Under the pieces are notes generated by a model that did no database searches, was not told where the DNA came from, and worked only from the letters and a program-made list of their open reading frames with translations. From Aquidulcibacter sp. (GTDB lineage: Bacteria; Pseudomonadota; Alphaproteobacteria; Caulobacterales; Aquidulcibacteraceae), in the NCBI GenBank assembly GCA_027532555.1, contig JAPZTJ010000057.1:59224-123223 (forward strand): a DNA stretch of 64,000 nt, written 5' to 3'. Positions 16,456 through 25,677 of this stretch are shown here, piece by piece. Each line of letters begins with the position of its first letter. Within the stretch, counting starts at the first letter, position 1. The translations under genes were made by a program, and so were the position numbers.

Positions 16456-18762
16456 ATGCGTCATCGATTACTCGGGTCAGCTGCGGCGGCCACACTTTTC
16501 TTTGCAATGGGCACCAGTGCTTTTGCCCAAGCAGCAACCGAAGCAAAATCCGATGATGGTGCTGAAGTCATCATCGTGACGGCACAAAAGCGCGTTCAGA
16601 ACGTGCAAGAAGTGGCAGCTGCGGTTTCGGTTATCGGCGGGGAGCAAATCGCCCGCGCAGGTGGCTACAACATTGAAAGCGTGCAAAGCCAAATCCCAAC
16701 CCTGAACTTCCGTAAGGGCGGCACAAACCTGAACTCCTCGCTATTCTTGCGCGGCGTTGGCACCATCAACTTCTCCATCGCGGCAGAGCCCAGCGTTGCA
16801 GTGGTTTTGGACGGCGTTGTCTTGGCGCGTGCCGGTGAAGCCTTCGGCGATCTTTCTGACATTCAGCGCATCGAAGTCCTGCGCGGCCCACAGGGCACCC
16901 TGTTTGGTAAGAACTCGTCGGCCGGTGTGGTCAACATCATCTCGAACAGCCCAGGCCGCGTGCATAGCGGTGACGTCCAACTGACCGCAAACGACGGCAA
17001 TGAGTTCAAGCTGCGCGCATCGGTCGACATGCCTTTCAGCGACACCGTCCGTTCGCGCGTCACCGTGTTTGGTGGCTCCTATGATGGCAACATCACAAAC
17101 CTGACCACTGGCGACAAGATCAATGGCTATGAGCGTTATGGCGTTCGCGGCATCTTGGACATTGATGCGTCTGAAAGCCTGAAGCTGCGCTTGATTAGTG
17201 ACTACCGCAAAGCAGACGACAATTGCTGCGGTGAAGTCATCGGCACAGCACCAACCGGTGCCAACGCAGCAGCGCTTTTGACGCTTTTGCCAGGCATTAC
17301 TTTTGCTGGCGATGAGACCCGCGCTGTTCGCAACAACCTTGTTACCCGCACCGAAGAAGAATCTTGGGGTGTTTCGGCCCAAGCCGATTGGGATGCTGGC
17401 GACTTCACCATCACCTCCATCACGGCCTATCGTGGTTGGGACAACCGCGAAGTTCGCGAAGGTGACTGGTTGGACCGTCCAGCCGCTTATGTCGGCAATG
17501 GCTTTGCCCAGTTGCATGATGATGGCCCACAAACCTCGACCACGTTCAGCCAAGAATTGCGCCTGACATCACCTGCGGGCAAGCCGTTGGAATATGTGGT
17601 TGGTGCTTATTATGCAAATGCTGAGACCGAGCGTGACTTCCGTCGCGACGTGATCGTCTGCAGCGCTTCGACCTTGGCGATCGACACCACCGGTCAACGT
17701 CCTTGCTCGACAGCAACCGGCGTCTCGACCTTTGTGTCGGCCTTCTCCAGCGCCAACTTTGGCTCTGAATCGCGCAACGTCGCTTTGTTTGCCGACGGCA
17801 GCTATCAAGCAACCGAGCGCTTGTCCGTTGTCGGTGGTGTGCGTGTCACTCAAGACAAGCTCAGCTACTACCACAACCGCGTCCCTTCACCGATTGGTGG
17901 TCTGCCAGGCATTCGCAACGACACCAGCGGCTTCAAGGGCAACACGAAGGAAGATAATGTTTCGGGTAAATTGGGTCTGAAGTATCAGGCAACCGACGAC
18001 ATCAACTTCTATGTGACCCAATCGCGCGGCTATAAGGGCCCTGCCTATAACGTCTTCTTCAACATGAACCCAACGGGCTTGAACGCGATTGAGCCTGAAA
18101 CCGTGGATTCGACCGAAGGCGGCGTGAAGACAGCCTTTATGGACAACCGCATCATCTTGAACTTCGCAGTCTTCCGCGCGGTTTATGAGAACTTCCAAGC
18201 CAACAACTTCGACACCTTGAACGGTGTGGTCATCACCCGCTTGACCAATGCGGGTAATGTTTCCACCACGGGTCTTGAACTTGACTGGTTGATCCGCGCT
18301 GACAGCGGCCTGACCATCAATGGTGGTTTGGCCGTCACCGACGCGCAGATCGAAGAATTCCGCGATGCCAACTTGGTTCTGTCGTCCGCCCGCCGCGGTG
18401 AGCGCTTGGCCTTGTCGCCTCGCTTGAAGGCTTCGTTGGGTGCCAATTATGAGTGGGAGCCTGAAGCACTTCCAGGGATCATTCACTTGAATGGTCAGGT
18501 TTCCTATAGCAGCGACCAATTCTCGGATATCGGCGAGAACCCATTGCTGCGCATTCCTGAAACCACCATCGTCGATGCGTCGATCGGGATCAGCGACAAG
18601 CAAGATCGCTATCGCTTGACCTTGAACATCAAAAACCTGACCGATGAGAAATATGCTTCGTTGGTCACGCCAGGTGGCCCAGGTGGTGCATTGCGCTATC
18701 TGATCCCACGCGATGCAGACCGTTATGTCGGTTTGACCCTGCGCGCTAAGTTCGGGGGTTAA
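16456..18762 (+). CDS. TonB-dependent outer-membrane receptor
   Basis: A 768-residue TonB-dependent receptor. It has a signal peptide (about 1-25), a TonB box IIVTAQKR (about 38-46), a plug domain (about 50-165, with VLDGV and IEVLRGPQGTLFGKNSSAGVVNII), and a 22-strand-type barrel to the C terminus. The stop is four bases before an SsuA-type binding-protein gene, so the receptor and ABC importer are probably one operon and share a substrate. That points to a sulfonate or similar small organic ion. GAGGGGA precedes the ATG. Confidence 0.93.
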   Translation: MRHRLLGSAAAATLFFAMGTSAFAQAATEAKSDDGAEVIIVTAQKRVQNVQEVAAAVSVIGGEQIARAGGYNIESVQSQIPTLNFRKGGTNLNSSLFLRGVGTINFSIAAEPSVAVVLDGVVLARAGEAFGDLSDIQRIEVLRGPQGTLFGKNSSAGVVNIISNSPGRVHSGDVQLTANDGNEFKLRASVDMPFSDTVRSRVTVFGGSYDGNITNLTTGDKINGYERYGVRGILDIDASESLKLRLISDYRKADDNCCGEVIGTAPTGANAAALLTLLPGITFAGDETRAVRNNLVTRTEEESWGVSAQADWDAGDFTITSITAYRGWDNREVREGDWLDRPAAYVGNGFAQLHDDGPQTSTTFSQELRLTSPAGKPLEYVVGAYYANAETERDFRRDVIVCSASTLAIDTTGQRPCSTATGVSTFVSAFSSANFGSESRNVALFADGSYQATERLSVVGGVRVTQDKLSYYHNRVPSPIGGLPGIRNDTSGFKGNTKEDNVSGKLGLKYQATDDINFYVTQSRGYKGPAYNVFFNMNPTGLNAIEPETVDSTEGGVKTAFMDNRIILNFAVFRAVYENFQANNFDTLNGVVITRLTNAGNVSTTGLELDWLIRADSGLTINGGLAVTDAQIEEFRDANLVLSSARRGERLALSPRLKASLGANYEWEPEALPGIIHLNGQVSYSSDQFSDIGENPLLRIPETTIVDASIGISDKQDRYRLTLNIKNLTDEKYASLVTPGGPGGALRYLIPRDADRYVGLTLRAKFGG

Positions 18763-18766
18763 TCTC

Positions 18767-19738
18767 ATGACAGCGATTGCGGACAGGTTCTCGCGTCGCG
18801 GTCTCTTGGTAGCAGGGGCAGCTTCGGCTGCCCTTGCCGCCTGTGGCCAAGGCAGCGGATCCACAGGCAAGGGCGTTAATCTCGCTTTTCAAAAAAACGG
18901 GGTCATGTTGGTGGCCCAAACACGTGCCTCATTGGTTGAACCCCTGAAGACAGCCGGAATCACGCCGCTGAATTGGGTTGAGTTCCCTTCCGGACCACCC
19001 CTCTTAGAAGCCATGGCCGTCGGCTCTGTCGATTTGGGCCTGACTGGCGACACCCCACCCATTTTTGCCCAAGTGGCCAATGCACCCATTAAATATGTGG
19101 CCCAAGTCCGCCTTTCAGGCAAAGCTGGCGGCATCATCACCCCGAAAGGTTCGTCGCTTCAGTCCCTAAAGGACCTGAAGGGAAAGAAACTGTGCTTCAC
19201 GCGCGGCTCGTCGGCCCACAATAGCGCCGTGATCGCCTTGCAGAGCGCTGGTCTCACGCTCGCTGATGTGGAAGCCATAAATCTAGGACCGGCTGACGCT
19301 GCAGCAGCCTTTGCCCAAGGCGGGATCGATGCTTGGGTAATCTGGGACCCTTATTACAGCCTTGCGATCCGCGATCAGGGCGCGCGCGTTTTATCCGGCC
19401 TCGACCAATTGGGCGGTGGCGCGAGCTTCTTATTGGCAAACGCGAAATTTGCCGAAGCGCGCCCTGAAGATTTGAAAGCCTTGCTGTCTGCCGTCGCTAA
19501 GGAAGGCGAGTGGTGTGCTGCCAATACCGATGCCGTTGCCGAAATTTCGGCCAAAGCATCGGGTCTTGAGCTGGCGCTTCTAAAAGACACGATGAAGCGA
19601 ACGGACTTTAAGGTCGAGCCCTTGACCGACGATGTGCTGGCGGCACAACAAGCAACAGTTGACCGGTTTGCACAAATGGGGATCATACCCAAGAAGGTTA
19701 TCATTAGCGATGCCGCTTGGCGCGGCTGGACAGGGTAG
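18767..19738 (+). CDS. ABC transporter substrate-binding lipoprotein, SsuA/TauA/NitT type
   Basis: The 323-residue protein has a twin arginine near the N terminus (SRRGLLV), a hydrophobic stretch and lipobox LAAC with Cys26, so it is a predicted lipoprotein in the periplasm. The rest follows the SsuA family: GPPLLEAMAVGSVDLGLTGDTPP, DLKGKKLCFTRGSSAHN, and ALQSAGLTLADVEAINLGPADAAAAFAQGGIDAWVIWDPYY. The GDTPP and WVIWDPYY motifs are common in alkanesulfonate receptors. Gaps of four and three bases link it to its neighbours. Confidence 0.88.
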   Translation: MTAIADRFSRRGLLVAGAASAALAACGQGSGSTGKGVNLAFQKNGVMLVAQTRASLVEPLKTAGITPLNWVEFPSGPPLLEAMAVGSVDLGLTGDTPPIFAQVANAPIKYVAQVRLSGKAGGIITPKGSSLQSLKDLKGKKLCFTRGSSAHNSAVIALQSAGLTLADVEAINLGPADAAAAFAQGGIDAWVIWDPYYSLAIRDQGARVLSGLDQLGGGASFLLANAKFAEARPEDLKALLSAVAKEGEWCAANTDAVAEISAKASGLELALLKDTMKRTDFKVEPLTDDVLAAQQATVDRFAQMGIIPKKVIISDAAWRGWTG

Positions 19739-19741
19739 AAG

Positions 19742-20524
19742 ATGGCAGCAACGGCCTCCGAAGGTCCTTTAAGTCGGGCACTTCCATGGTTGGTGCCTTT
19801 GGCACTGATCATTCTCTGGCAAGTTTCATCCAGCTTGGGCTGGCTGCCGCCTAATATCCTGCCTGCCCCTACAGCTGTGCTGCAAGCGGCTTGGCTCAAG
19901 CTGCAAGACGGCAGTTTGGTTGATAATCTAGGGGTCAGCTTTGCCCGCGCCATGAGTGGCCTGATCATCGGTGGTGCCATTGGCTTCAGCCTAGGTCTGC
20001 TGAATGGTCTCAGTAAGCGGGCCGAAATGCTGCTGGACCCGACGCTTCAGATGATCCGTAACATTCCGCATTTGGCCCTGATCCCACTGGTCATCATCTG
20101 GTTTGGCATTGGTGAAAGCGCACGACTGTTCTTGGTGGCACTGGGCGTGTTCTTCCCGATCTATCTCAATACCTTGCATGGCGTCCGCAATGTCGACCCG
20201 CAATTGATCGAGATGGGCCGCATTTACGGCATGAACAATCGCACCTTGTTTTTAAAAGTCATTTTGCCGGGCGCCTTGCCCTCCATCTTCGTTGGCCTTC
20301 GCTTTGCCCTAGGTGTCATGTGGCTGACCCTGATCGTGGCGGAAACCATCGCGGCAAACTCTGGTATTGGTCATATGGCCATGGCCGCGCGCGAGTTCAT
20401 GCAGACAGATATCGTTGTCCTGTCGATCGTCATTTATGCAATTTTGGGCAAGCTTGCCGATAGCGCCACCCGCGCCTTGGAACGCAAATTCCTGGCGTGG
20501 AACCCAGCCTATGCGAAGGTCTAA
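19742..20524 (+). CDS. ABC transporter permease, SsuC type
   Basis: A 260-residue inner-membrane permease with about six hydrophobic helices. The cytoplasmic EAA-type coupling loop is visible around EMGRIYGMNNRTLFLKVILPG. The early segment WLPPNILPAPTAVLQAAW is typical of the SsuC/TauC/NrtB group. It lies three bases after the binding-protein gene and three before the ATPase gene. Confidence 0.9.
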   Translation: MAATASEGPLSRALPWLVPLALIILWQVSSSLGWLPPNILPAPTAVLQAAWLKLQDGSLVDNLGVSFARAMSGLIIGGAIGFSLGLLNGLSKRAEMLLDPTLQMIRNIPHLALIPLVIIWFGIGESARLFLVALGVFFPIYLNTLHGVRNVDPQLIEMGRIYGMNNRTLFLKVILPGALPSIFVGLRFALGVMWLTLIVAETIAANSGIGHMAMAAREFMQTDIVVLSIVIYAILGKLADSATRALERKFLAWNPAYAKV

Positions 20525-20527
20525 ACC

Positions 20528-21286
20528 ATGAGCAGCCAACCAACCGGCGGGTCACGCGTTAGCTTGAAAGATGTGAAAAAGGCCTTTGGCGACAATGTCG
20601 TGTTACAAGGCATCGATCTTGAAATCCCTGCAGGTCAGTTTCTATCCATTGTGGGTAAATCTGGGTGCGGCAAGTCTACCCTCTTGCGCCTGATGATCGG
20701 CTTGGACTCCGTCACCGCTGGCGTCTTGGACGCCCCTGCCCTGAAAGAGCAAGCTGCCCGCATCGTGTTTCAAGAGCCACGCTTGCTGCCTTGGGCCAGC
20801 GTGAAGGATAATGTGGCCGTGGGCCTAGGTGAAGGCCAATCGGGCCAAGCTGCGGATCAACAAGCCGCCGCTATTCTAGACGAAGTGGGCCTTAAGGGGC
20901 GCGAAGGCTTGTGGCCATCCCAACTTTCGGGCGGCATGCGGCAACGTGTGGCGCTTGCCCGCGCACTGGTATCCCAGCCAACTTTGTTAGCCTTGGACGA
21001 GCCTTTGGGCGCACTCGACGCTTTAACCCGCATTGATATGCAGGCCCTGCTCGAAGGGGTGTGGCAAGACCTTGGCTTTACCGCCTTGATGGTCACCCAT
21101 GATGTGGGTGAGGCTGTGGCCCTTGGCGACCGTGTGATCCTGATTGATCACGGCCAAGTGGTGTTGGACTTGGCCGTGGATCTGCCCCGCCCTCGCAAAC
21201 GCGGCACGCCAGAATTTGCCGCCCTTGAAGGCCAGATCCTCGACAAGCTATTTGGCGATGATCCGCGCGCGCGGGAAGCGCATTAG
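20528..21286 (+). CDS. ABC transporter ATP-binding protein, SsuB type
   Basis: A 252-residue ABC ATPase with Walker A GKSGCGKSTLLRL, Q-loop VFQEPRLLPW, signature LSGGMRQRVALARAL, Walker B LLALDEPLGALD and switch His in VTHDVGEAV. The QEPRLLPW form is characteristic of the nitrate/sulfonate/taurine importers. It is the last gene of the receptor-importer operon and its stop overlaps the convergent Gfo/Idh gene by four bases. Confidence 0.92.
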   Translation: MSSQPTGGSRVSLKDVKKAFGDNVVLQGIDLEIPAGQFLSIVGKSGCGKSTLLRLMIGLDSVTAGVLDAPALKEQAARIVFQEPRLLPWASVKDNVAVGLGEGQSGQAADQQAAAILDEVGLKGREGLWPSQLSGGMRQRVALARALVSQPTLLALDEPLGALDALTRIDMQALLEGVWQDLGFTALMVTHDVGEAVALGDRVILIDHGQVVLDLAVDLPRPRKRGTPEFAALEGQILDKLFGDDPRAREAH

Positions 21287-22374
21287 CCCCCGGCGATTTC
21301 ACTCATCTCAATCGCACGACCGGTCGCAGCAGAAAGTTCTGCTGCTGAACCCATACGCACGGCTTGTAAGCCGTCTTGGGCGGTCACTTGCACCGGCGCG
21401 CCGTTCAAGATCGCATCGATCCAAGCCCGCTGCTGATAGAAAGTGGCACCAAAGTGTGAGCCGGCTTCTAAAGCGACAGGGTCGACATGGATGGTTTCGC
21501 GCGTGACTTGCTTGGGCTGACGGAAGCCAACACGGGGGCTCAGTATCATGTCGCCGGGCGGGATCAACACGTCGAGACGCGCCTTGTCGCCGGTTGCCGA
21601 AATCTCTTCTTGATGCTCTGCGCCATCGGCAAACATGCACAGATCCAGCATGGCGCGCGTGCCATTGGCGAAATCGACGACGGTGAAACTGTTATCAAGA
21701 ATGTCGGGCTTACGACCATCATAGCGCTCGTCCTGATGGTTCGCATCCATATTGCCCGAGCAATAGACGCGCGTTGGCTCTGACTGGATGATATGACGCA
21801 TCAGATCGAAGAAGTGGCAGCATTTCTCAACCATTGTCCCGCCGGTATTGGCCGAGAAGCGGTTCCAATCATTCACCTTCTGCAGGAAGGGAAAACGGTG
21901 TTCGCGGATAGACACCATCACAAGGCGACCGACATCGCCGCGATGCACGCGGGTGACAAACTCTGTCGCGGGCGGCATGAAGCGATATTCCATCCCAACC
22001 CAGAAAACGCCCTTATAGGCGGCAGCTTGGTCGCGGATGCGGGCGGCGTCTTCTGCCGTCGTGCACAAAGGCTTTTCGCAGAGGACATGCACGCCGCTTT
22101 TGAACACGGGCTGGAGCACATCGTGGTGGGTAAAGTTGGGCGAAGCGATCACTACCGCATCAACGAGACCGGAAGCTAAGAGCTCATCCCCCGTCGCGAA
22201 GGTCGCAGCCGAGGCACCCTCGGGTCCCAGCATGCCTTTGCCCAATGCCAGCATCTTTTCGGTCGGGTCAGCCAAAGCAGTGATTTCAACTTCGGGCATC
22301 AGCTTCAAATTATTGATGTGCTCATAGCCCATCATGCCTGTGCCAATGACTCCCACCCGTAATTTGCCGCTCAT
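21283..22374 (-). CDS. Gfo/Idh/MocA family NAD(P)-dependent oxidoreductase or glycosidase
   Basis: The 363-residue protein has an N-terminal Rossmann domain (RVGVIGTGMMGYEHINNL), the family signature VLCEKPLCTTAEDA, the IREHRFPFLQKVNDWNRF segment and a catalytic-type MVEKCCHFFDLMR. The family oxidises or reduces sugars at one hydroxyl; some members (GH109, and the NAD-dependent sulfoquinovosidases) are glycosidases working through transient C3 oxidation. Which applies cannot be told from motifs. ATG at 22374 was chosen. It is divergent from the SsuD-like gene with only 93 bp between starts. Confidence 0.85.
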   Translation of the reverse strand: MSGKLRVGVIGTGMMGYEHINNLKLMPEVEITALADPTEKMLALGKGMLGPEGASAATFATGDELLASGLVDAVVIASPNFTHHDVLQPVFKSGVHVLCEKPLCTTAEDAARIRDQAAAYKGVFWVGMEYRFMPPATEFVTRVHRGDVGRLVMVSIREHRFPFLQKVNDWNRFSANTGGTMVEKCCHFFDLMRHIIQSEPTRVYCSGNMDANHQDERYDGRKPDILDNSFTVVDFANGTRAMLDLCMFADGAEHQEEISATGDKARLDVLIPPGDMILSPRVGFRQPKQVTRETIHVDPVALEAGSHFGATFYQQRAWIDAILNGAPVQVTAQDGLQAVRMGSAAELSAATGRAIEMSEIAGG

Positions 22375-22467
22375 GACCACTCCCCGAAGCTGCGGTGACT
22401 CGTTATAAGGCATCATAAGCATAATGGCGGGCGATACACGCCCTCTTGGCAGTATGAGGAATTAGCT

Positions 22468-23538
22468 ATGGCCCGTAATCCCGTTGAAGTCAGTTGGTTT
22501 TCAGCCCTGTGCGATGATGATTATGAGTTTCTGGGCCAGTCAGAGCCGGCCCTGCAGTCCAGTTGGGAACATTGCCGTAATATCGCCCTGACCGCCGAGA
22601 AGAACGGCTTTGACAATATCCTGCTGCCCTCAGGCTATCAGCTTGGCATTGATAACACCGTCTTTGCCGCTGGCATTGCAGGTCTGACCAGCAAAATGCG
22701 CCTTTTGCTGGCCATTCGGGTCGGTGAAATGTGGCCGCCACAGGTCGTGCGTCAATTGGCCACGCTGGACCGGATGATGCAGGGTAGACTGGCTGTGAAC
22801 TTCATTTCGTCCGAAATGCCCGGCGAAACCATGGGCTCTGCCCCCCGTTATGCCCGAACGTTAGAGGCCATGGAAATCCTGCGCGCGTGGATGAATGGCG
22901 AGACGGTTAAGCACGCCGGAGAATTCTTCCAGTTTGACTTGGCCCCTCCCCGCATCACCACACTTTCGGGTAAGTCGCCCTATTTTTACTTTGGCGGTCT
23001 TTCTGAAGACGCCCGTGAAGTGGCAGCAAAGGCGGCCGACGTATACCTCATGTGGCCTGACACGGTGGCCAATTCCAAAGCTGTATTGGACGATATGAAT
23101 GCGCGGGCTGCCAAATATGGCCGAACCCTTAAGCACGGCTTCCGCGTCCACGTCGTGGTGCGTGAAACCGAGGCCGAAGCGCGCGAAGCCGCTAACCGTT
23201 TGCTCAGCAAGTTGGACGCGGCCACGGGTGACGCGATCCGGGCCAAGTCTTTGGATGCCACCTCTGTCGGTGTGCGCCGCCAAGCTGAGCTGCGTGAAGC
23301 AGCAAGTGGCAATGATGGTTATGTGGAAGACAATTTGTGGACCGGCATTGGCCGAGCCCGCTCTGGCTGCGGCGCTGCGATTGTCGGAGATCCAGACCAA
23401 GTGCTGGCCAAGATCAACGCCTATCGCGACGTCGGTTTCGATGCTTTCATCCTGTCCGGCTACCCCCATGCAAGCGAGTGCGATCTGTTTGGCCGCTATG
23501 TGCTGCCAAAGCTCGATCACGGTCTTCTGACGATTTAG
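22468..23538 (+). CDS. SsuD-like FMNH2-dependent sulfonate monooxygenase (LLM class)
   Basis: The 356-residue protein is a flavin-dependent monooxygenase close in pattern to E. coli SsuD, which splits alkanesulfonates to aldehyde and sulfite. Conserved blocks are LVAIRPG-like LLAIRVGEMWPPQ, YFYFGGLSEDA, FRVHVVVRETEAEA (Arg226 and His228, matching SsuD numbering), NLWTGIGRARSG, AIVGDPDQV and ILSGYPHASE. The position of SsuD Cys54 is not a Cys here, and the local loop (LLPSGYQLGIDNT) differs, so substrate may differ; SQ monooxygenases belong to the same family. No FMN reductase gene is nearby. It is divergent from the Gfo/Idh gene. Confidence 0.87.
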   Translation: MARNPVEVSWFSALCDDDYEFLGQSEPALQSSWEHCRNIALTAEKNGFDNILLPSGYQLGIDNTVFAAGIAGLTSKMRLLLAIRVGEMWPPQVVRQLATLDRMMQGRLAVNFISSEMPGETMGSAPRYARTLEAMEILRAWMNGETVKHAGEFFQFDLAPPRITTLSGKSPYFYFGGLSEDAREVAAKAADVYLMWPDTVANSKAVLDDMNARAAKYGRTLKHGFRVHVVVRETEAEAREAANRLLSKLDAATGDAIRAKSLDATSVGVRRQAELREAASGNDGYVEDNLWTGIGRARSGCGAAIVGDPDQVLAKINAYRDVGFDAFILSGYPHASECDLFGRYVLPKLDHGLLTI

Positions 23539-23541
23539 CCC

Positions 23542-25656
23542 TTAAAGCGAAATGGTCGCGCTGAGCTGATCGGCCAGCGCGGCCGATCCTCCGACAAAGA
23601 CTGTATGGACGCCGGGCTCCAGCTTCCATGTATGGGTCGCTGGGTCGCGGTAGCGCAGATCATCTGCATCCACGTCAAAGCGGATCACTTTGGTTTGGCC
23701 GGGCTCTAGGGCTACACGGGTGAATGCTTTCAAAACCTTGGCCGGGCGATCCACCACACAGCCCGGGAACCCGACATAGAGTTGGGCGATTTCTTCCCCG
23801 GCCCGGTCGCCGAGATTGGTGATGCTGACTTGGGCTTGGAAGCCCAGCTTTGTCCGGCGCAGACTCAAGGCGCGATAGCCAAAACAGCTGTAGGAAAGGC
23901 CGTGGCCAAAACCATAGCGCGGCTCAATTTGTTCGCGCTCAAACTTGGTATAGCCATGCCAATAATCGTAAGTGATGACATTGGCGTCCTTGTCAAAGAA
24001 GGGATAATGGGCTGGATCCTTGGCCACGGTGAAGGGCAGTTTACCGGAGGGGGCGACTTCACCCAATACAAGCTGAGCCAAGGCGGTGCCGCCCTCCATG
24101 CCGGAGTAGAAGCTTTGCAAAATGGCGCTCGCGTGGCCCTGCCAACCCTCTACCAACACGGCAGAGCCCGCCACCAAAACCACCAGAACGGGTCGGCCCG
24201 TCGCGCAGGCGGCTTCAATCAGGGCGGTTTGATCGGCGGGTAGCGACAAATTGGTACGATCACCACCTCGGGCTTCTTCCGCGCTCGGCTCATTGGCTGC
24301 CGCTGGCTTGGGCGCGGGCAAAACATCGCTCGCCACACCGAGGGTCATATCTTCGGGAATAAATTCACCCTCTTGCCGCGCGGTATAGCCTGCCACCACA
24401 ATGATGGCATCAGCGTCGGCGGCGTTGGCCACGGCGGCTACAACATCGGTTTCATCACCCGTTACGATCTCGGTCGCGTCACCCAAGGCGATCTGGAAGC
24501 CCTGCAGCGCGGTGACAACATAAGGCGGCCGAACCCGGCTGGAGCCAAAGTCACCGGTATTTTCTTTGTTCGCCAAATGACCCAAAACGGCGAGTTTCTT
24601 AAGCTTTGTCCGGTCCAGCGGTAGCATGGCGTCATTCTTCAAAAGCACCGCCGACTTCAACGCTGCCTCCAGCGCCAGCGCGATATGGGCAGGCTGGGCA
24701 ACCATATCGAGGCTATAGGCGGGGAGTGGATCTTCGGCGCAGGCAAAGCGGTATTGCGTGGACAGAATGCGCCTGCAGGCTTGATCAATCACTTGTGGCT
24801 CAACTTGGCCGGCCTCGACGGCTGCCAGCAAGTGCTTGCCAAAAACCAAGGGCTCAGGGTTTTCAATGTCGAGGCCAGCGGATGCCGCATAGACATTGCG
24901 CAAACCCATCACCCAATCAGAATGCACAAAGCCTTCAAAGCCCCACTCGACGCGCAAAATGTCGGTCAAAAGCGCTTTGCTCTGCCCACAGTACGTACCG
25001 TTCATTTGATTATAGGCACTCATGACGGTCGCACAGCCCGCGTCCAAAATGGTTTTGAAATGCGGCAGATAGACTTCGTGCAAGGCACGTTCATCAATCT
25101 GTACATCCACTTTGAAGCGCGCATTCTCCATAGAGTTCAGCGCATAGTGCTTGACGGTGGCAATCACATTGTGGGTTTGAAGACCAATGGCCAAAGCGGC
25201 ACCCATTTCGCCCAGATGGCACGGATCTTCGCCATAAGTTTCCTGCGCCCGGCCCCAAGCCGGATGCCGCAAGAGATTGACGCACACCGCCCCAGACAAG
25301 GTGCAGTCCTGGGCACGAATTTCAATCGACATGGCTTCGCCAATGCGCCGCTCTAGGTCGACATCAAAGGTCGCGCCACGCGCCATGGAACAGGGGAAGC
25401 AAGTGGAATTGCCGCGCGCAACCCCGCGTGGGCCATCGGTGAAATAGAGCGGCGGCACGTTGAGACGCTCAACCCCACTGCCTGCTGGATAGGGGTTTGC
25501 GCCCCAATGCCGTCCACTTTCGGCAAAGAGCTTAAAGAAGCCCTTGCCAGACATCATGCGCACCTTTTCCGCCAGAGTGGCTTCTGCCAGAATCTGATCC
25601 ACCCGCTCTGCCACTTGATCCGGCGTGAGGCCCTTGGTTGGAGAGAGGTCGGTCAT
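23542..25656 (-). CDS. Glycoside hydrolase family 3 beta-glucosidase-like enzyme
   Basis: A 704-residue GH3 enzyme: TIM-barrel domain (about 20-330, with LYFTDGPRGVARG, KHYALNSME and the nucleophile Asp in GFVHSDWVMG), an alpha/beta sandwich domain (about 340-570) and a C-terminal fibronectin-III-like domain (about 600-704). No signal peptide is seen, so the enzyme should be cytoplasmic and hydrolyse imported glycosides. It is 21 bp downstream of murQ on the same strand and converges on the SsuD-like gene. Confidence 0.9.
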   Translation of the reverse strand: MTDLSPTKGLTPDQVAERVDQILAEATLAEKVRMMSGKGFFKLFAESGRHWGANPYPAGSGVERLNVPPLYFTDGPRGVARGNSTCFPCSMARGATFDVDLERRIGEAMSIEIRAQDCTLSGAVCVNLLRHPAWGRAQETYGEDPCHLGEMGAALAIGLQTHNVIATVKHYALNSMENARFKVDVQIDERALHEVYLPHFKTILDAGCATVMSAYNQMNGTYCGQSKALLTDILRVEWGFEGFVHSDWVMGLRNVYAASAGLDIENPEPLVFGKHLLAAVEAGQVEPQVIDQACRRILSTQYRFACAEDPLPAYSLDMVAQPAHIALALEAALKSAVLLKNDAMLPLDRTKLKKLAVLGHLANKENTGDFGSSRVRPPYVVTALQGFQIALGDATEIVTGDETDVVAAVANAADADAIIVVAGYTARQEGEFIPEDMTLGVASDVLPAPKPAAANEPSAEEARGGDRTNLSLPADQTALIEAACATGRPVLVVLVAGSAVLVEGWQGHASAILQSFYSGMEGGTALAQLVLGEVAPSGKLPFTVAKDPAHYPFFDKDANVITYDYWHGYTKFEREQIEPRYGFGHGLSYSCFGYRALSLRRTKLGFQAQVSITNLGDRAGEEIAQLYVGFPGCVVDRPAKVLKAFTRVALEPGQTKVIRFDVDADDLRYRDPATHTWKLEPGVHTVFVGGSAALADQLSATISL

Positions 25657-25677
25657 GAAATGCCTTTCAGGTCTATA

